Below are positions 13,406 through 21,151 of a stretch of DNA of 23,837 bases, piece by piece. The DNA lies in IMG/VR virus record IMGVR_UViG_3300044640_001328, positions 1 through 23,837 of that record; one strand, given 5' to 3'. Each line of letters starts with the position of its first letter. Position 1 is the stretch's first letter. The notes beneath the pieces are model-generated. The model was not told the DNA's origin and ran no database searches. It worked only from the letters and a program-made list of their open reading frames with translations. Source of the DNA: a virus. The position numbers and the translations under genes are program-made.

Positions 13406-14590
13406 TTAATTTATTGAATTGGTTAAACCTAAAGCCACTTCAAACTCGTGAACGATGCCGTCCATAACTACTTTTGAAGTTATTTTTACCGGCTGAGTAC
13501 TATTAACTACTTGAGCTGGATTAATATAATTTTCAAAACCGCTTATTTCGTCATTATTAACCATTTGCTCCAACGCTTTGTTGGCTATACCTGTCCAACG
13601 GCTTATGGTTGTGGACTTGATAAACCCTGTAGTTGGGTTCTTTTTGACAACTCCTTTTACTTCTGGCAAAAGGGCAATTCTCAACGTTCTTGCCGCTTTA
13701 TTCCAAACGCGATTGTTTTCGATAAAACAGTAGTCGGATGCTTGACTGATACACGTTTTTGAGTTCGTGAAGAATGCACCAGGATAACCCTCATACGATG
13801 CCGCATAAATGTATCCTTTGCTCTCTAAATCGGTTAATTGTGCCTTTGTCAATGAGCTGATTGTTGCACCTCCAGTTAATTTTGGATTAACCCATAAACC
13901 TTTGTTTTTGTCAGTCAATGTATAGTCTGACGAGCCTCTTTTTTCAAGTGGCTTGTTTTGAATATCCACAGAACCAGCATTTTCATTTACTTTACGAACG
14001 GCTAACATTCCTAAAAATGCACCTACAGCCGCAAAGCCTGACGTTCCAGAACCAACGACTAAAACAGAAATTTGAGGAGCGTCTAACTCCGTCAAATCAA
14101 TTGCATTGGCAATGTTGAAATTGTTCCAACCGATCACACCAAAATCAATCAACCTGTTTTCGGTCGCTAATACATTGATGATACCTGATTGATATTGAGC
14201 AATTGTAGCCTCTTGAGTAGCCGCCCCAAAATCGTCAACGATTGCAAAACCTTTAACCTCTTTGTTCTCTTTGATGAAAGCTAAAAGATTGGCAACGGTT
14301 TTGTTGTTAAATAAGTAAAGCGTTCCTTCGGGAGCTAGTCTGAAAAATTCAGAGATATGCTCATAAAAAGGAGATGCACCGTTCGCACTTGCACTCAATG
14401 TAAGCCCTAAACTTTCCGCTTGAGAAAGTGAGGTTAATATCAAGCCTTTACCTGCATTAGAAATAATCGCATCTAGTGCGGCATTTCCTGTAGCCTTAAT
14501 AATTAAGGCAAAGTGAGAGTCCGTACTCGGGTTTTTACGGCCTAAACCTCCTTGAAGTTTTTCTATTTTTACTCCTGATAATTCCGCCAT
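13406..14590 (-). CDS. Contractile tail sheath protein (DUF2586-like)
   Basis: This 394-residue protein begins with a glycine-rich strand (KIEKLQGGLGRKNPSTDSHF), contains a Rossmann-like central part (VKGFAIVDDFG, then QISVLVVGSGTSGFAAVGAFLGML) and has a sheath-like C-terminal half with NRVWNKAARTLRIALLPEVK. The pattern matches the DUF2586 sheath family of Mu-like Bacteroidota phages; the presence of a sheath shows that the tail is contractile. It is shorter than Mu gpL (495), as usual in this group. It overlaps the upstream gene's stop by one base. Confidence 0.75.
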   Translation of the reverse strand: MAELSGVKIEKLQGGLGRKNPSTDSHFALIIKATGNAALDAIISNAGKGLILTSLSQAESLGLTLSASANGASPFYEHISEFFRLAPEGTLYLFNNKTVANLLAFIKENKEVKGFAIVDDFGAATQEATIAQYQSGIINVLATENRLIDFGVIGWNNFNIANAIDLTELDAPQISVLVVGSGTSGFAAVGAFLGMLAVRKVNENAGSVDIQNKPLEKRGSSDYTLTDKNKGLWVNPKLTGGATISSLTKAQLTDLESKGYIYAASYEGYPGAFFTNSKTCISQASDYCFIENNRVWNKAARTLRIALLPEVKGVVKKNPTTGFIKSTTISRWTGIANKALEQMVNNDEISGFENYINPAQVVNSTQPVKITSKVVMDGIVHEFEVALGLTNSIN

Positions 14591-14958
14591 TATTTCTTGG
14601 TATTAGAGTTTCTTGTTTCAGGATTTTTGCCGTTTTTACCTAAAGTTTTATCAACTGCAGGAGCATCAACTGCAGGAGCATCAACGGTAGGAACTTCAAC
14701 TACTGGAGCATCACCTGATGGAGTGCCATCTACATTTTCTGCATCTACATCAATATCTTCAACGGGTTTGTCCGTTTTGATGATATCGCTTCGGTCGAAG
14801 GGGTAGACTTTTAATTTACCTCTGCCAAGTTCCGCCAAGTTTTCATTAAAGAAAATGTTACCATCTTCTCGAGCGAAAACTTTATCCTCTGAAGGATACT
14901 GCTCAAACACTTCTTGTGCTTTCGCTTTCATTTCTTTTTTTGAATATACTTTGTTCAT
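14590..14958 (-). CDS. Hypothetical acidic protein with Val-Asp-Ala-Pro-Ala repeats
   Basis: ATG 14958 (MNKVYSKKEMKAKAQEVFEQ) gives 122 residues. The frame is open further upstream to 15084, but that part overlaps the spanin gene and looks like noise, so the shorter start is preferred. The N-terminal 60 residues form a small folded unit, also containing DGNIFFNENLAELGRGKLKV; the rest is an acidic, disordered tail with five 15-bp repeats encoding VDAPA-type units, then a basic end. Placement between capsid and sheath matches the small Mu genes gp35-gp38, but I cannot assign a function. Confidence 0.55.
   Translation of the reverse strand: MNKVYSKKEMKAKAQEVFEQYPSEDKVFAREDGNIFFNENLAELGRGKLKVYPFDRSDIIKTDKPVEDIDVDAENVDGTPSGDAPVVEVPTVDAPAVDAPAVDKTLGKNGKNPETRNSNTKK
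14651..14725. repeat. Five tandem 15-bp repeats in coding sequence
   Basis: Units of 15 bp (TCAACTGCAGGAGCA on the plus strand) start at 14651, 14666, 14681, 14696 and 14711. The first two are identical; the rest diverge progressively. They encode the VDAPA repeats of the acidic protein and preserve its frame. Slippage can change the copy number without breaking the gene. Confidence 0.75.
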
Positions 14959-14980
14959 TTTTTCGTTTTTTAAATAGTTT

Positions 14981-15562
14981 TTAAACCCACCAAATCTTAT
15001 CGCGCCACCTCCGAAAAACATATATTCCAATTGGAATAAGTAGGAGGAGTAACCACCACCAACTAAAATAAGTCCGGCTTGCATTTTTGCCCTTTACTGC
15101 TTCTTTACTTTTTGCCCTGGTGCCATTACTTTTTAATCCTTTATCTTTAGTTGTTTTCGACTGAGATAAATCGGCTTTTGTTGTGCCTTTTTTGTTTTTT
15201 TTTGAGGTTGTTTTTTCTTCTGTATAAGAAGCATTATTCAACTCTTTTTTACTGCCGTTATCGTCTGTAAACGAACTCGGCTTTGTTGGGTCTACAGGCG
15301 AATAAGTTTTCTTTTCTGTAGTTGTGTCCTCTGTTTCAGTTACATCTTTGGTAACCTTAACATTAGAGTTTTCCTTTACTTCCAAGTCTTTTCTTTCGAC
15401 CTCCAATCGCTCAGCCTCATTCTCTTTTTTGACTGTTGAACTTTCAACTTTTCGCGTTGAGCAACTGGTCATCCAAAGAATGATTAGGAGGAATCCACAC
15501 GAGCGCAAGCGAACTGACGAAGTAAACCAGCTGAATAGTGCGTATGCGTTTGCGTTTTTCAT
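14981..15562 (-). CDS. Probable u-spanin (lipoprotein with C-terminal membrane span)
   Basis: This 193-residue protein has an N-terminal hydrophobic segment ending in a lipobox-like MTSC (Cys34), a long Lys/Glu/Thr/Ser-rich middle, and a C-terminal span at about 166-183 (WWWLLLLLIPIGIYVF) followed by basic residues. A lipid anchor at one end and a membrane span at the other is the unimolecular-spanin layout of phage T1 gp11, which fuses inner and outer membranes at the last step of lysis. It starts 3 bp after the CHAP endolysin gene, which supports a lysis role. A plain phage lipoprotein is the alternative. Confidence 0.65.
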   Translation of the reverse strand: MKNANAYALFSWFTSSVRLRSCGFLLIILWMTSCSTRKVESSTVKKENEAERLEVERKDLEVKENSNVKVTKDVTETEDTTTEKKTYSPVDPTKPSSFTDDNGSKKELNNASYTEEKTTSKKNKKGTTKADLSQSKTTKDKGLKSNGTRAKSKEAVKGKNASRTYFSWWWLLLLLIPIGIYVFRRWRDKIWWV

Positions 15563-15565
15563 TAT

Positions 15566-16012
15566 CTATAATTCAGGGTGTACAAAAATTGCAACTGAGT
15601 AGTTCCTAACGCGCCTCATTACTTGACCACCATTACTTTGATTAGTTAATGAAGTATTACCTTCGATACTTTCAAATGTTTTTTTATCAATACCCCTGAC
15701 AAAAATCCCTGTGTGGTCATATCTACCGTCGGCGTTCCAATCAAAAAAAACAATATCTCCTGGGACCGGCTTTGTCGTAATCCAACCTTTCTTTTTGAAA
15801 AAGGCTACAGCGGTTTGACAACCTGCAAATCCTTTTAAAAATCCAATTTTTGGAAGTTGTTTTCCTGCCTGAGCATAAATCCAACTAACAAATATTCCAC
15901 ACCACGCAACTCCATCAAGTCCAAACCACTTACCGTATTTGGTCTTATTGCTGTTTTTTGGAGTTTCAACTACTCCAATTTCTTTTTCGGCAGTTTCTAC
16001 AATTACATTCAT
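15566..16012 (-). CDS. CHAP-domain peptidoglycan hydrolase (endolysin)
   Basis: This 148-residue protein is almost entirely one CHAP domain: VAWCGIFVSWI at 35-45 with catalytic Cys38, VPGDIVFFDW at 83-92, and YDHTGIFV at 98-105 with His100; SIEGNT at 115-120 supplies the usual third polar residue. Such enzymes cut amide or peptide bonds in peptidoglycan. It has no signal peptide, so release through a holin is expected. It lies between the capsid gene and a probable u-spanin, so the lysis genes sit inside the structural operon. A tail-associated lysin is a less likely alternative. Confidence 0.8.
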   Translation of the reverse strand: MNVIVETAEKEIGVVETPKNSNKTKYGKWFGLDGVAWCGIFVSWIYAQAGKQLPKIGFLKGFAGCQTAVAFFKKKGWITTKPVPGDIVFFDWNADGRYDHTGIFVRGIDKKTFESIEGNTSLTNQSNGGQVMRRVRNYSVAIFVHPEL

Positions 16013-16039
16013 TTCTTAAAAGATTTAGCCCCTAAGGGT

Positions 16040-16073
16040 GCAGTCGAGCCGCAATGGCTTCGACTGCCTTTTT
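16040..16073. terminator. Strong hairpin between capsid and endolysin genes
   Basis: An 11-bp stem with one bulged T (GCAGTCGAGCC at 16040-16050, GGCTTCGACTGC at 16056-16067, 5-nt loop) lies in the 77-bp gap. On the plus strand it is followed by CTTTTT, so as an intrinsic terminator it would act rightward. On the minus strand, the direction of the genes, no U tract follows. It may instead protect or process the capsid mRNA 3' end, lowering downstream expression. Confidence 0.5.
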
Positions 16074-16089
16074 AAATAAATCAGACTGT

Positions 16090-17085
16090 CTATCCTATGA
16101 TAGCGGCTACACCTTCATCACGAATGGCGATACCAATAAAGTAAAGCTCGAAACCGATTGTGTGTCGTCTGTTTTCTGGATCTTGTTCTGCGGCTCTCGC
16201 ATAACGAACAACTGTACCCGATGCTTTGAAACAAGTTTTAGAGTGCATAGCAATTGATGCTACTTGTGCGCCGTCCACAGCTCCAAAAGCAACTTTTACA
16301 CCTGCAGTATAAGTTGGGTTGTAGGTACTTTCATAAATTGTAAATCCGTAGAAGTTTTTAGAAAGTACGCCATCAATTGCGTTATGGTATTGGGTTGTAA
16401 ACGTTTTGTCTTCGTCCAATAAATCGGCAACGTGATCCGTACATAAAACCAATATTCTACCTTCTTTAGGAACTAATAACTTATCAAACCTTCTTTTTAA
16501 GTTGGATACATCCTTAGCTCTTAATGTTGGTCGTCCGTTTGCATCCGGTGCACCTGTACACACTAAAACTGGTGTAGTTCCTGTATTTGAGTTTGGCGCG
16601 ATAGAGTGTAGGGCGTGTTGGCTTGTTTTATCTTCCAATTCCTCTCTGTGTTGCTCTTGAACGTCAGAAACTTTCTCGTATGGCAATGCATATAATTCAG
16701 CCGCAGTTACGGTTGTATTTGTAGTTTCGTATTTGTTCAAAGAAAGTACTACGTGAGAGTCATCTCTACCTGCAGAAACAATAGGATAAACGCTATTATT
16801 AATTAATACTGTTGGTGCGGCACCACGCTTTGGGATTTTAATTACGTCATTATTTACCCAACTTTGCTTACTTTTCAAAGCTCCCAACCAGGTGTTATCG
16901 TGGCGGAATTTCTTAATCATTTCCTTTTCTGCAGTTTGATTCAAGACTGGCAATGCAACGGGAGTTACAGCGGCCATTTGTACGTGATGGTCGTTCATAC
17001 CAAAGGCATTCGCCAACAAAGATGCGCCCAAACACAGGGCTAATAAAAATACGACTTTAAAAAGTCCTTTAAACTGATTTCTCAT
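16090..17085 (-). CDS. Major capsid protein
   Basis: This 331-residue protein follows the protease/scaffold gene and has the usual HK97-type capsid style: an N-terminal arm, then LINNSVYPIVSAGRDDSHVV, LSLNKYETTNTTVTAAELYA, LVCTGAPDANGRPTLRAKDV, RILVLCTDHVADLL and, near the end, QDPENRRHTIGFELYFIGIA. The first 29 residues are unusual: a basic start then a strong hydrophobic segment (VVFLLALCLGASLLANAFG) like a signal peptide. They may be a delta region removed by the phage protease, or translation may begin at Met30. The gene has a 143-bp leader with a duplicated segment. Capsid is supported by order, length and pattern. Confidence 0.75.
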   Translation of the reverse strand: MRNQFKGLFKVVFLLALCLGASLLANAFGMNDHHVQMAAVTPVALPVLNQTAEKEMIKKFRHDNTWLGALKSKQSWVNNDVIKIPKRGAAPTVLINNSVYPIVSAGRDDSHVVLSLNKYETTNTTVTAAELYALPYEKVSDVQEQHREELEDKTSQHALHSIAPNSNTGTTPVLVCTGAPDANGRPTLRAKDVSNLKRRFDKLLVPKEGRILVLCTDHVADLLDEDKTFTTQYHNAIDGVLSKNFYGFTIYESTYNPTYTAGVKVAFGAVDGAQVASIAMHSKTCFKASGTVVRYARAAEQDPENRRHTIGFELYFIGIAIRDEGVAAIIG

Positions 17086-17087
17086 TT

Positions 17088-17246
17088 TTCTAATTTTGGT
17101 TTTACTTAATTTTTTACTTTTTTACTTTTTTTTGACTTAGGTAATACAGGATTTAACCGAAGTAAGCCGCCTTCTAATTTTGGTTTTACTTAATTTTTTA
17201 TAATTTCTTGACTTATGGAATAACCGATTTAACCGAAGTAAGCCGC
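17088..17246. repeat. Imperfect tandem duplication covering the protease 3' end and capsid leader
   Basis: Two copies, 17088-17170 and 17172-17246, share TTCTAATTTTGGTTTTACTT at one end and AACCGAAGTAAGCCG at the other; the middle has diverged and differs in length by about 8 bp. The copy at 17172-17246 includes the last codons and stop of the protease gene (AAYFG-stop), so the other copy is a duplicate tail lying in the capsid leader. Both carry the A-rich minus-strand sequence that precedes the capsid start codon. Confidence 0.8.
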
Positions 17247-18296
17247 TTCGAGTTTTTTAAATCTTTCAGGTTCTTTGGACATCATTTCCATTAATGCCTC
17301 AGGGTCGTTGTTTTGAAAATCTTCTAAAGTCCATTTTTCACGTCCTGTAGCCGATGCTCCAGTTTCTTCTATTTCCGCAGAAATTTTAGTAACTCCTTGC
17401 ATAGCGTTAAGAATTGTCTTTGTACCTTCAAAATCAGCATTAGCCAATTTCAAGTAGTTGTCTTTTAGATCGGCTGTAATTTTTTTGTCTAAAATTGCCT
17501 GATCTACCAATGCGGTTGCCTGTGCTTCTTGATTTGCTTTTACACTTGCCTCCAAAGTGTCCGTTTTGGACGCTTTAGCTTCAAGAGCCGTTAAAGCCGC
17601 ATCGATTTCCGCATCGGTTGCATCTGCCGAAAGTTTTAATCTACTAATCAGTTGTTTTCTTTCCATTTTTTTATGGGTTTCGTTATTAATTACGGGAATT
17701 ACTGGAGCGGCAACGGCCTCAAGTAGTTTAATACTCTCGGCTGTTACCTCTTCGGTTTGCTCTAAAATCGTGTCCAACAGTCCTTGAACTTTAGCTTCAT
17801 TGGCAGTCATCCAATAGTCGCCTTGTGCAAAAAACTCCTCGATTTGTTCTACTGTTTTATTCATTTTAGTTGAATAAGCAGTTTTGTAATCTTCGGTTGT
17901 GTTTTCTAGCAACTTCAAATCCGCCTTAATAGTGACGACATCGCCATAAGTTCCCAACTTTGGACGATGGATCATTATTTGAGAGTTTGGAAAAGCGACA
18001 CTTGGAAACTGTGTCATAAAATAGGTTGCAGCAGAAGCGGCAACCGAGCCAATTTTAATAGTAACCTTTGGAAGTCGTTTCAAATCGTTACACATTTCTG
18101 TGGCTTCAAAACAATTTCCGCCCGCACTATTTATATACACTTCTACATCGACAACACCCGTTTTCAAATACTCATCCACAATTGTTTTAATTGTAGAAGA
18201 TGAACTTTGGGAATATTCACTAATACGGTCAACAATTCTGATGGTTCCAGTTGTTCCACTTGCAGACGCTTCTATAAATGTTCTAGGTTTCGGCAT
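17229..18296 (-). CDS. ClpP-like prohead protease fused to scaffold
   Basis: Residues 15-180 form a ClpP-type serine protease: VYINSAGGNCFEA around 53-65, GSVAASAATYF with nucleophile Ser88, MIHRP with His110, and GLLDTI with Asp175. Residues 190-355 are helical and charged, with DAEIDAALTALEAKASKTD, typical of a scaffolding domain, and end in ERFKKLEAAYFG. The gene would mature the prohead, combining roles of Mu gpI and gpZ. An ATG at 17666-17664 (Met211), just after an A-rich stretch, could start a separate 145-residue scaffold protein. It is the first gene of the leftward operon. Confidence 0.8.
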   Translation of the reverse strand: MPKPRTFIEASASGTTGTIRIVDRISEYSQSSSSTIKTIVDEYLKTGVVDVEVYINSAGGNCFEATEMCNDLKRLPKVTIKIGSVAASAATYFMTQFPSVAFPNSQIMIHRPKLGTYGDVVTIKADLKLLENTTEDYKTAYSTKMNKTVEQIEEFFAQGDYWMTANEAKVQGLLDTILEQTEEVTAESIKLLEAVAAPVIPVINNETHKKMERKQLISRLKLSADATDAEIDAALTALEAKASKTDTLEASVKANQEAQATALVDQAILDKKITADLKDNYLKLANADFEGTKTILNAMQGVTKISAEIEETGASATGREKWTLEDFQNNDPEALMEMMSKEPERFKKLEAAYFG

Positions 18297-18479
18297 TAAA
18301 TTTTAGTTTTTTATCCTTTTTGAGATGACAAAGTTTAGGTTTTAACTCATCGTAAAAAAAAGGATGTTCTTAATCAGTAATGCACAACTACTGAATTAGT
18401 TAAATACAGATACCGAACTATAAAGCCAATTGAATTTTTACAGCTGATTACAACAACTTTGTACCATAGAAATAACAGT
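18297..18479. promoter_or_regulatory. Divergent late promoter region with central dyad
   Basis: No gene lies here. The plus strand has TTG at 18430-18432, a 21-nt spacer and CAACTTTG at 18454-18461, one base from the TAnnTTTG consensus, ending 18 nt before the small terminase ATG. The minus strand has AAACTTTG at 18336-18329, with no clear -33 box, about 33 nt before the protease ATG. The two boxes form an 8-bp inverted repeat (ACAAAGTT at 18328-18335, AACTTTGT at 18455-18462). Between them lies a dyad TCAGTA-N9-TACTGA at 18374-18394. Weak -33 boxes and a central dyad suggest activator control, as with Mu C, but this is inferred. Confidence 0.5.
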
Positions 18480-18977
18480 ATGGCAAAGGAAAAAGAGAAA
18501 AGAATCGCTTTTGATTACTACACAAATCAAGGATTTACGGCCAAAGCAATTTCAGATATAGTAAATGTTTCTGAAAAGACTATTGGCGATTGGGTTGAAA
18601 AAGGGAATTGGAAGTCTGTGCGAGATGCCAATATGAATAGCTCGCAAAATAGGGCTTCAAAAATTAAGGAGCTCATTAGCGAATTAACAGACCAACAGCT
18701 CGAAATTAATATCGAGGTTAAATCGGCAAAAGCGGTGGGCGACAAAGAGCGAGTTATTACACTTCGCCAACAGTCTGCGTCTATTTCTCAAGAAGTCGCC
18801 ATCCAAACTAAAGCGCTGGAGCGAATGGACAGCGAAAACAGAATTTCTTTAGGTATTTATCTTGAAGTTATGAACGATATTTTTAAAAATCTTGAGCATT
18901 TCGACAAAGATGTTTATTTAAAAACGCTTGACTTTCAGGAGTCTCATTTATCAACCATATCAATTAAACTAGGATGA
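18480..18977 (+). CDS. Small terminase subunit-like HTH protein
   Basis: ATG 18480 (MAKEKEKRIAFDYYTNQGFT) gives 165 residues; an upstream TTG at 18459 lies in the promoter box and is rejected. Residues 9-45 form a helix-turn-helix (GFTAKAISDIVNVSEKTIGDWVEKGNW, split here only for reading), followed by a long charged coiled-coil region and a helical C-terminus. An N-terminal HTH plus coiled coil directly before the large terminase is the usual design of small terminase subunits, which choose DNA for packaging. It overlaps the next gene by 4 nt. Confidence 0.65.
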   Translation: MAKEKEKRIAFDYYTNQGFTAKAISDIVNVSEKTIGDWVEKGNWKSVRDANMNSSQNRASKIKELISELTDQQLEINIEVKSAKAVGDKERVITLRQQSASISQEVAIQTKALERMDSENRISLGIYLEVMNDIFKNLEHFDKDVYLKTLDFQESHLSTISIKLG

Positions 18978-19225
18978 CATTATTAAAAATCATTTTGAAC
19001 CTTATGATAAATAAGGCTCCCTTAAATCAATATTACCTAAATATTGGATCCCACCTATTAAAGAAAGGTGCGGGATTTAAAGTAGGTCAAATTGTTAAAG
19101 AAAAGCACCTGCACGATGGTATATACCGTGTCAGTGTAATTACTGGACTTTTTTACAATTTTCAAGAAAATAAAGTGACGCATACTGCTGATAAAAGAAT
19201 AGTGAAAGTAGATGAAAAAAACTGA
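18974..19225 (+). CDS. Hypothetical 83-residue protein between terminase genes
   Basis: The ATG overlaps the small terminase stop by 4 nt, and the gene's end overlaps the large terminase start by 14 nt, so it is tightly placed in the operon. The product has a hydrophobic start (MTLLKIILNLMI), then FKVGQIVKEKHLHDGIYRVS, a short SH3-like or KOW-like beta pattern, and ITGLFYNFQENKV. A shorter start at Met11 is possible. I do not recognise a family; a small packaging or DNA-binding accessory is a guess. Confidence 0.55.
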   Translation: MTLLKIILNLMINKAPLNQYYLNIGSHLLKKGAGFKVGQIVKEKHLHDGIYRVSVITGLFYNFQENKVTHTADKRIVKVDEKN

Positions 19226-20732
19226 TAAAGCCACTCTCGAACGCTATAAAAAGAAGCTACAACTCTCCCGGTCGTTTTCTAATGTTAATCCATTTGAAAG
19301 TGACAAAGAAAAACGCGAGGCTATTGAAATGGCAAAAAAGAGTTTTAGCTTTATGGTTCAACGATACTTTCCGCATTATGCCACCGCAGAAACTCCCGAC
19401 TTCCATATTGACTTTGCAAATAAGGTAAAGAAAAATAAAACCTTTAAAGGTTTTGCGCAATGGGGACGCGCCTCGGCAAAATCTGTGGTTAATTGCGTTT
19501 TAATCCCTTTTTGGCTATGGATCAACGAGGAGCCAATTTATTTGGTTGTAGTGGGAAACAATGCCGACAGAGGAAAGCAATTACTGGAAGATATAAGAGC
19601 GGAATTTGAGTCCAATCCTCAAATCATTAATGATTTTGGAGAGCAATACAACCAAGGTAGTTGGGAGGACGGTTTTTTTATTACAAAAGGTGGATTCATT
19701 GGCCAGTCTTTAGGTATGGGACAATCAGTAAGGGGATTGCGTGTAAAAAACAAAAGGCCTACACACATTGTACCTGACGACATCGAAACGAAAGACTTAA
19801 ACGCAAATCCTGTTAGGCAGTTAAAAATGGCTCGTTGGATTGAAAGGGATTTAATACCAACAATGGACGGCGGAATTAGAAGGTATATTCACTCTAACAA
19901 TAAGTTTGCTCACAAAATGGTGCAAACCATTTTACAGGAGATACACCCCGACTGGGTAATTGATCAAGTGAACTCATACGACCCCGTAACATTTGAGCCT
20001 ACTTGGTGGCAAAAATACTCGAGCGATTATTTCCAGCAAATGGAAAAGGAGATTGGAGCATTGGCCGCTAGAGCCGAGTTTAATAATGAGCCACACGTTG
20101 AAGGTACAATTTTTAAAGCCGAAGACATCCAATATGCACCGCTGCCAAAACTAAATACTTTCAAGATAATTTTTGGTTATTGGGATGTTGCCTATTCAGG
20201 AACTCAAAGTTCCGATTATAATGCTATTGTAGTACAGGGCTTAAAAGAGCGAGATTTTTGGGAAATTGATTGTTTTGTAAAACAATGTAAAATGCACGAA
20301 GCTTTAGCGTATATGTGTCAATTTCAAAAATCATTACCCGAAACGGTTATAGTGCATTGGGTGTTTGAAAGTCAATTTTGGAATGATGCTGTAGAAAGTG
20401 CCATTCGTGATGCCGAAAGGTTATTTAATTGCCGTTTAAACATCATTAAAAGAGACCGACCACGTGCCAATAAATATGACAGGATGCTACAATTGCAACC
20501 CTATTATCAAAATGGGCGTTTCTTTTACAGCGAAAAATTAAAGCACAAAAAAGACCACCAAGTGGCAATGGCTCAACTTTTTGGAATTGAACCAGGATAC
20601 AACACAAAGGACGATTACCCGGATGCCAAAAAAGGCGTAACCGATGAATGCGAAAAGTATGTAACGTTTTCAGGTTCTGAAAACAGCAACTATAAATCAG
20701 GGCTAATGCGCCCAAAAAATGACCGTATATGA
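19212..20732 (+). CDS. Large terminase subunit (Mu gp28-like)
   Basis: This 506-residue protein has an N-terminal ATPase with a modified Walker A (GRASAKS at 85-91, Ala replacing the last Gly) and Walker B plus catalytic acid (HIVPDDIE at 185-192), and a C-terminal RNase H-like nuclease starting with FGYWDVAYSG around 321-330 (Asp325), further acidic residues being present near VIVHWVFESQFWND and at the end (DDYPDAKKGVTDECEKY). It would pump DNA into the prohead. Mu-like phages cut beyond the phage end, by headful. It overlaps the genes on both sides. Confidence 0.85.
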   Translation: MKKTDKATLERYKKKLQLSRSFSNVNPFESDKEKREAIEMAKKSFSFMVQRYFPHYATAETPDFHIDFANKVKKNKTFKGFAQWGRASAKSVVNCVLIPFWLWINEEPIYLVVVGNNADRGKQLLEDIRAEFESNPQIINDFGEQYNQGSWEDGFFITKGGFIGQSLGMGQSVRGLRVKNKRPTHIVPDDIETKDLNANPVRQLKMARWIERDLIPTMDGGIRRYIHSNNKFAHKMVQTILQEIHPDWVIDQVNSYDPVTFEPTWWQKYSSDYFQQMEKEIGALAARAEFNNEPHVEGTIFKAEDIQYAPLPKLNTFKIIFGYWDVAYSGTQSSDYNAIVVQGLKERDFWEIDCFVKQCKMHEALAYMCQFQKSLPETVIVHWVFESQFWNDAVESAIRDAERLFNCRLNIIKRDRPRANKYDRMLQLQPYYQNGRFFYSEKLKHKKDHQVAMAQLFGIEPGYNTKDDYPDAKKGVTDECEKYVTFSGSENSNYKSGLMRPKNDRI

Positions 20733-21151
20733 TTTACATTGATAAGGACTATTTAATATCTCACGCTCAAGAAAGATTTATTGACGAGAGCTCGCAAAAT
20801 GATGACGAAATACTAGACCAAATTGAGCTAACTCAAATTGCTATTATAAAAACTTATCTCGGGACCAGGTATGATGTTAATACCATTTTCGCGGAGGATA
20901 GTCCGATAGATAACGAGGTGTTAAAAGAAATTTTAGCAAAGTTGGTATTGTATAAACTTATCAGAAGAAACGCAGCACGCAAAGTCCCAAATGACTATAA
21001 AGAGCAATTTGATGAGGCAATGAAAACACTCAAAGAAGTTGCAACGGGCATTATTCGACTTGACGGAGTTCCATCTGCGGTTGCTTCTAATGGCTCCGTT
21101 GTTAGTAACTCTATTTCGGGCAATTTGTCTAATTCAAACTTTTACATCTAA
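20729..21151 (+). CDS. Mu gp36-like protein (DUF1320 type)
   Basis: This 140-residue protein starts MIYIDKDYLISHAQERFIDE and has the helical DUF1320 pattern: IELTQIAIIKTYLGTRYDV, EILAKLVLYKLIRRNAARKVP and EQFDEAMKTLKEVATGIIRL. In Mu, gp36 is a head-tail junction gene. It overlaps the terminase by 4 nt and the portal start by one base. The Ser/Asn-rich C-terminal tail is probably disordered. Its placement between terminase and portal differs from Mu, where gp36 lies after the capsid gene. Confidence 0.7.
   Translation: MIYIDKDYLISHAQERFIDESSQNDDEILDQIELTQIAIIKTYLGTRYDVNTIFAEDSPIDNEVLKEILAKLVLYKLIRRNAARKVPNDYKEQFDEAMKTLKEVATGIIRLDGVPSAVASNGSVVSNSISGNLSNSNFYI

Noticed and set aside
14959-15084. 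Longer start for the acidic repeat protein
   Set aside because: The extra 42 residues overlap the spanin gene and are an odd Gly/Tyr/Phe-rich sequence; ATG 14958 gives a normal start in the gap.
18459-18479. TTG start for the small terminase
   Set aside because: The TTG is part of the promoter -7 box; ATG 18480 begins a typical MAKEKEK start.
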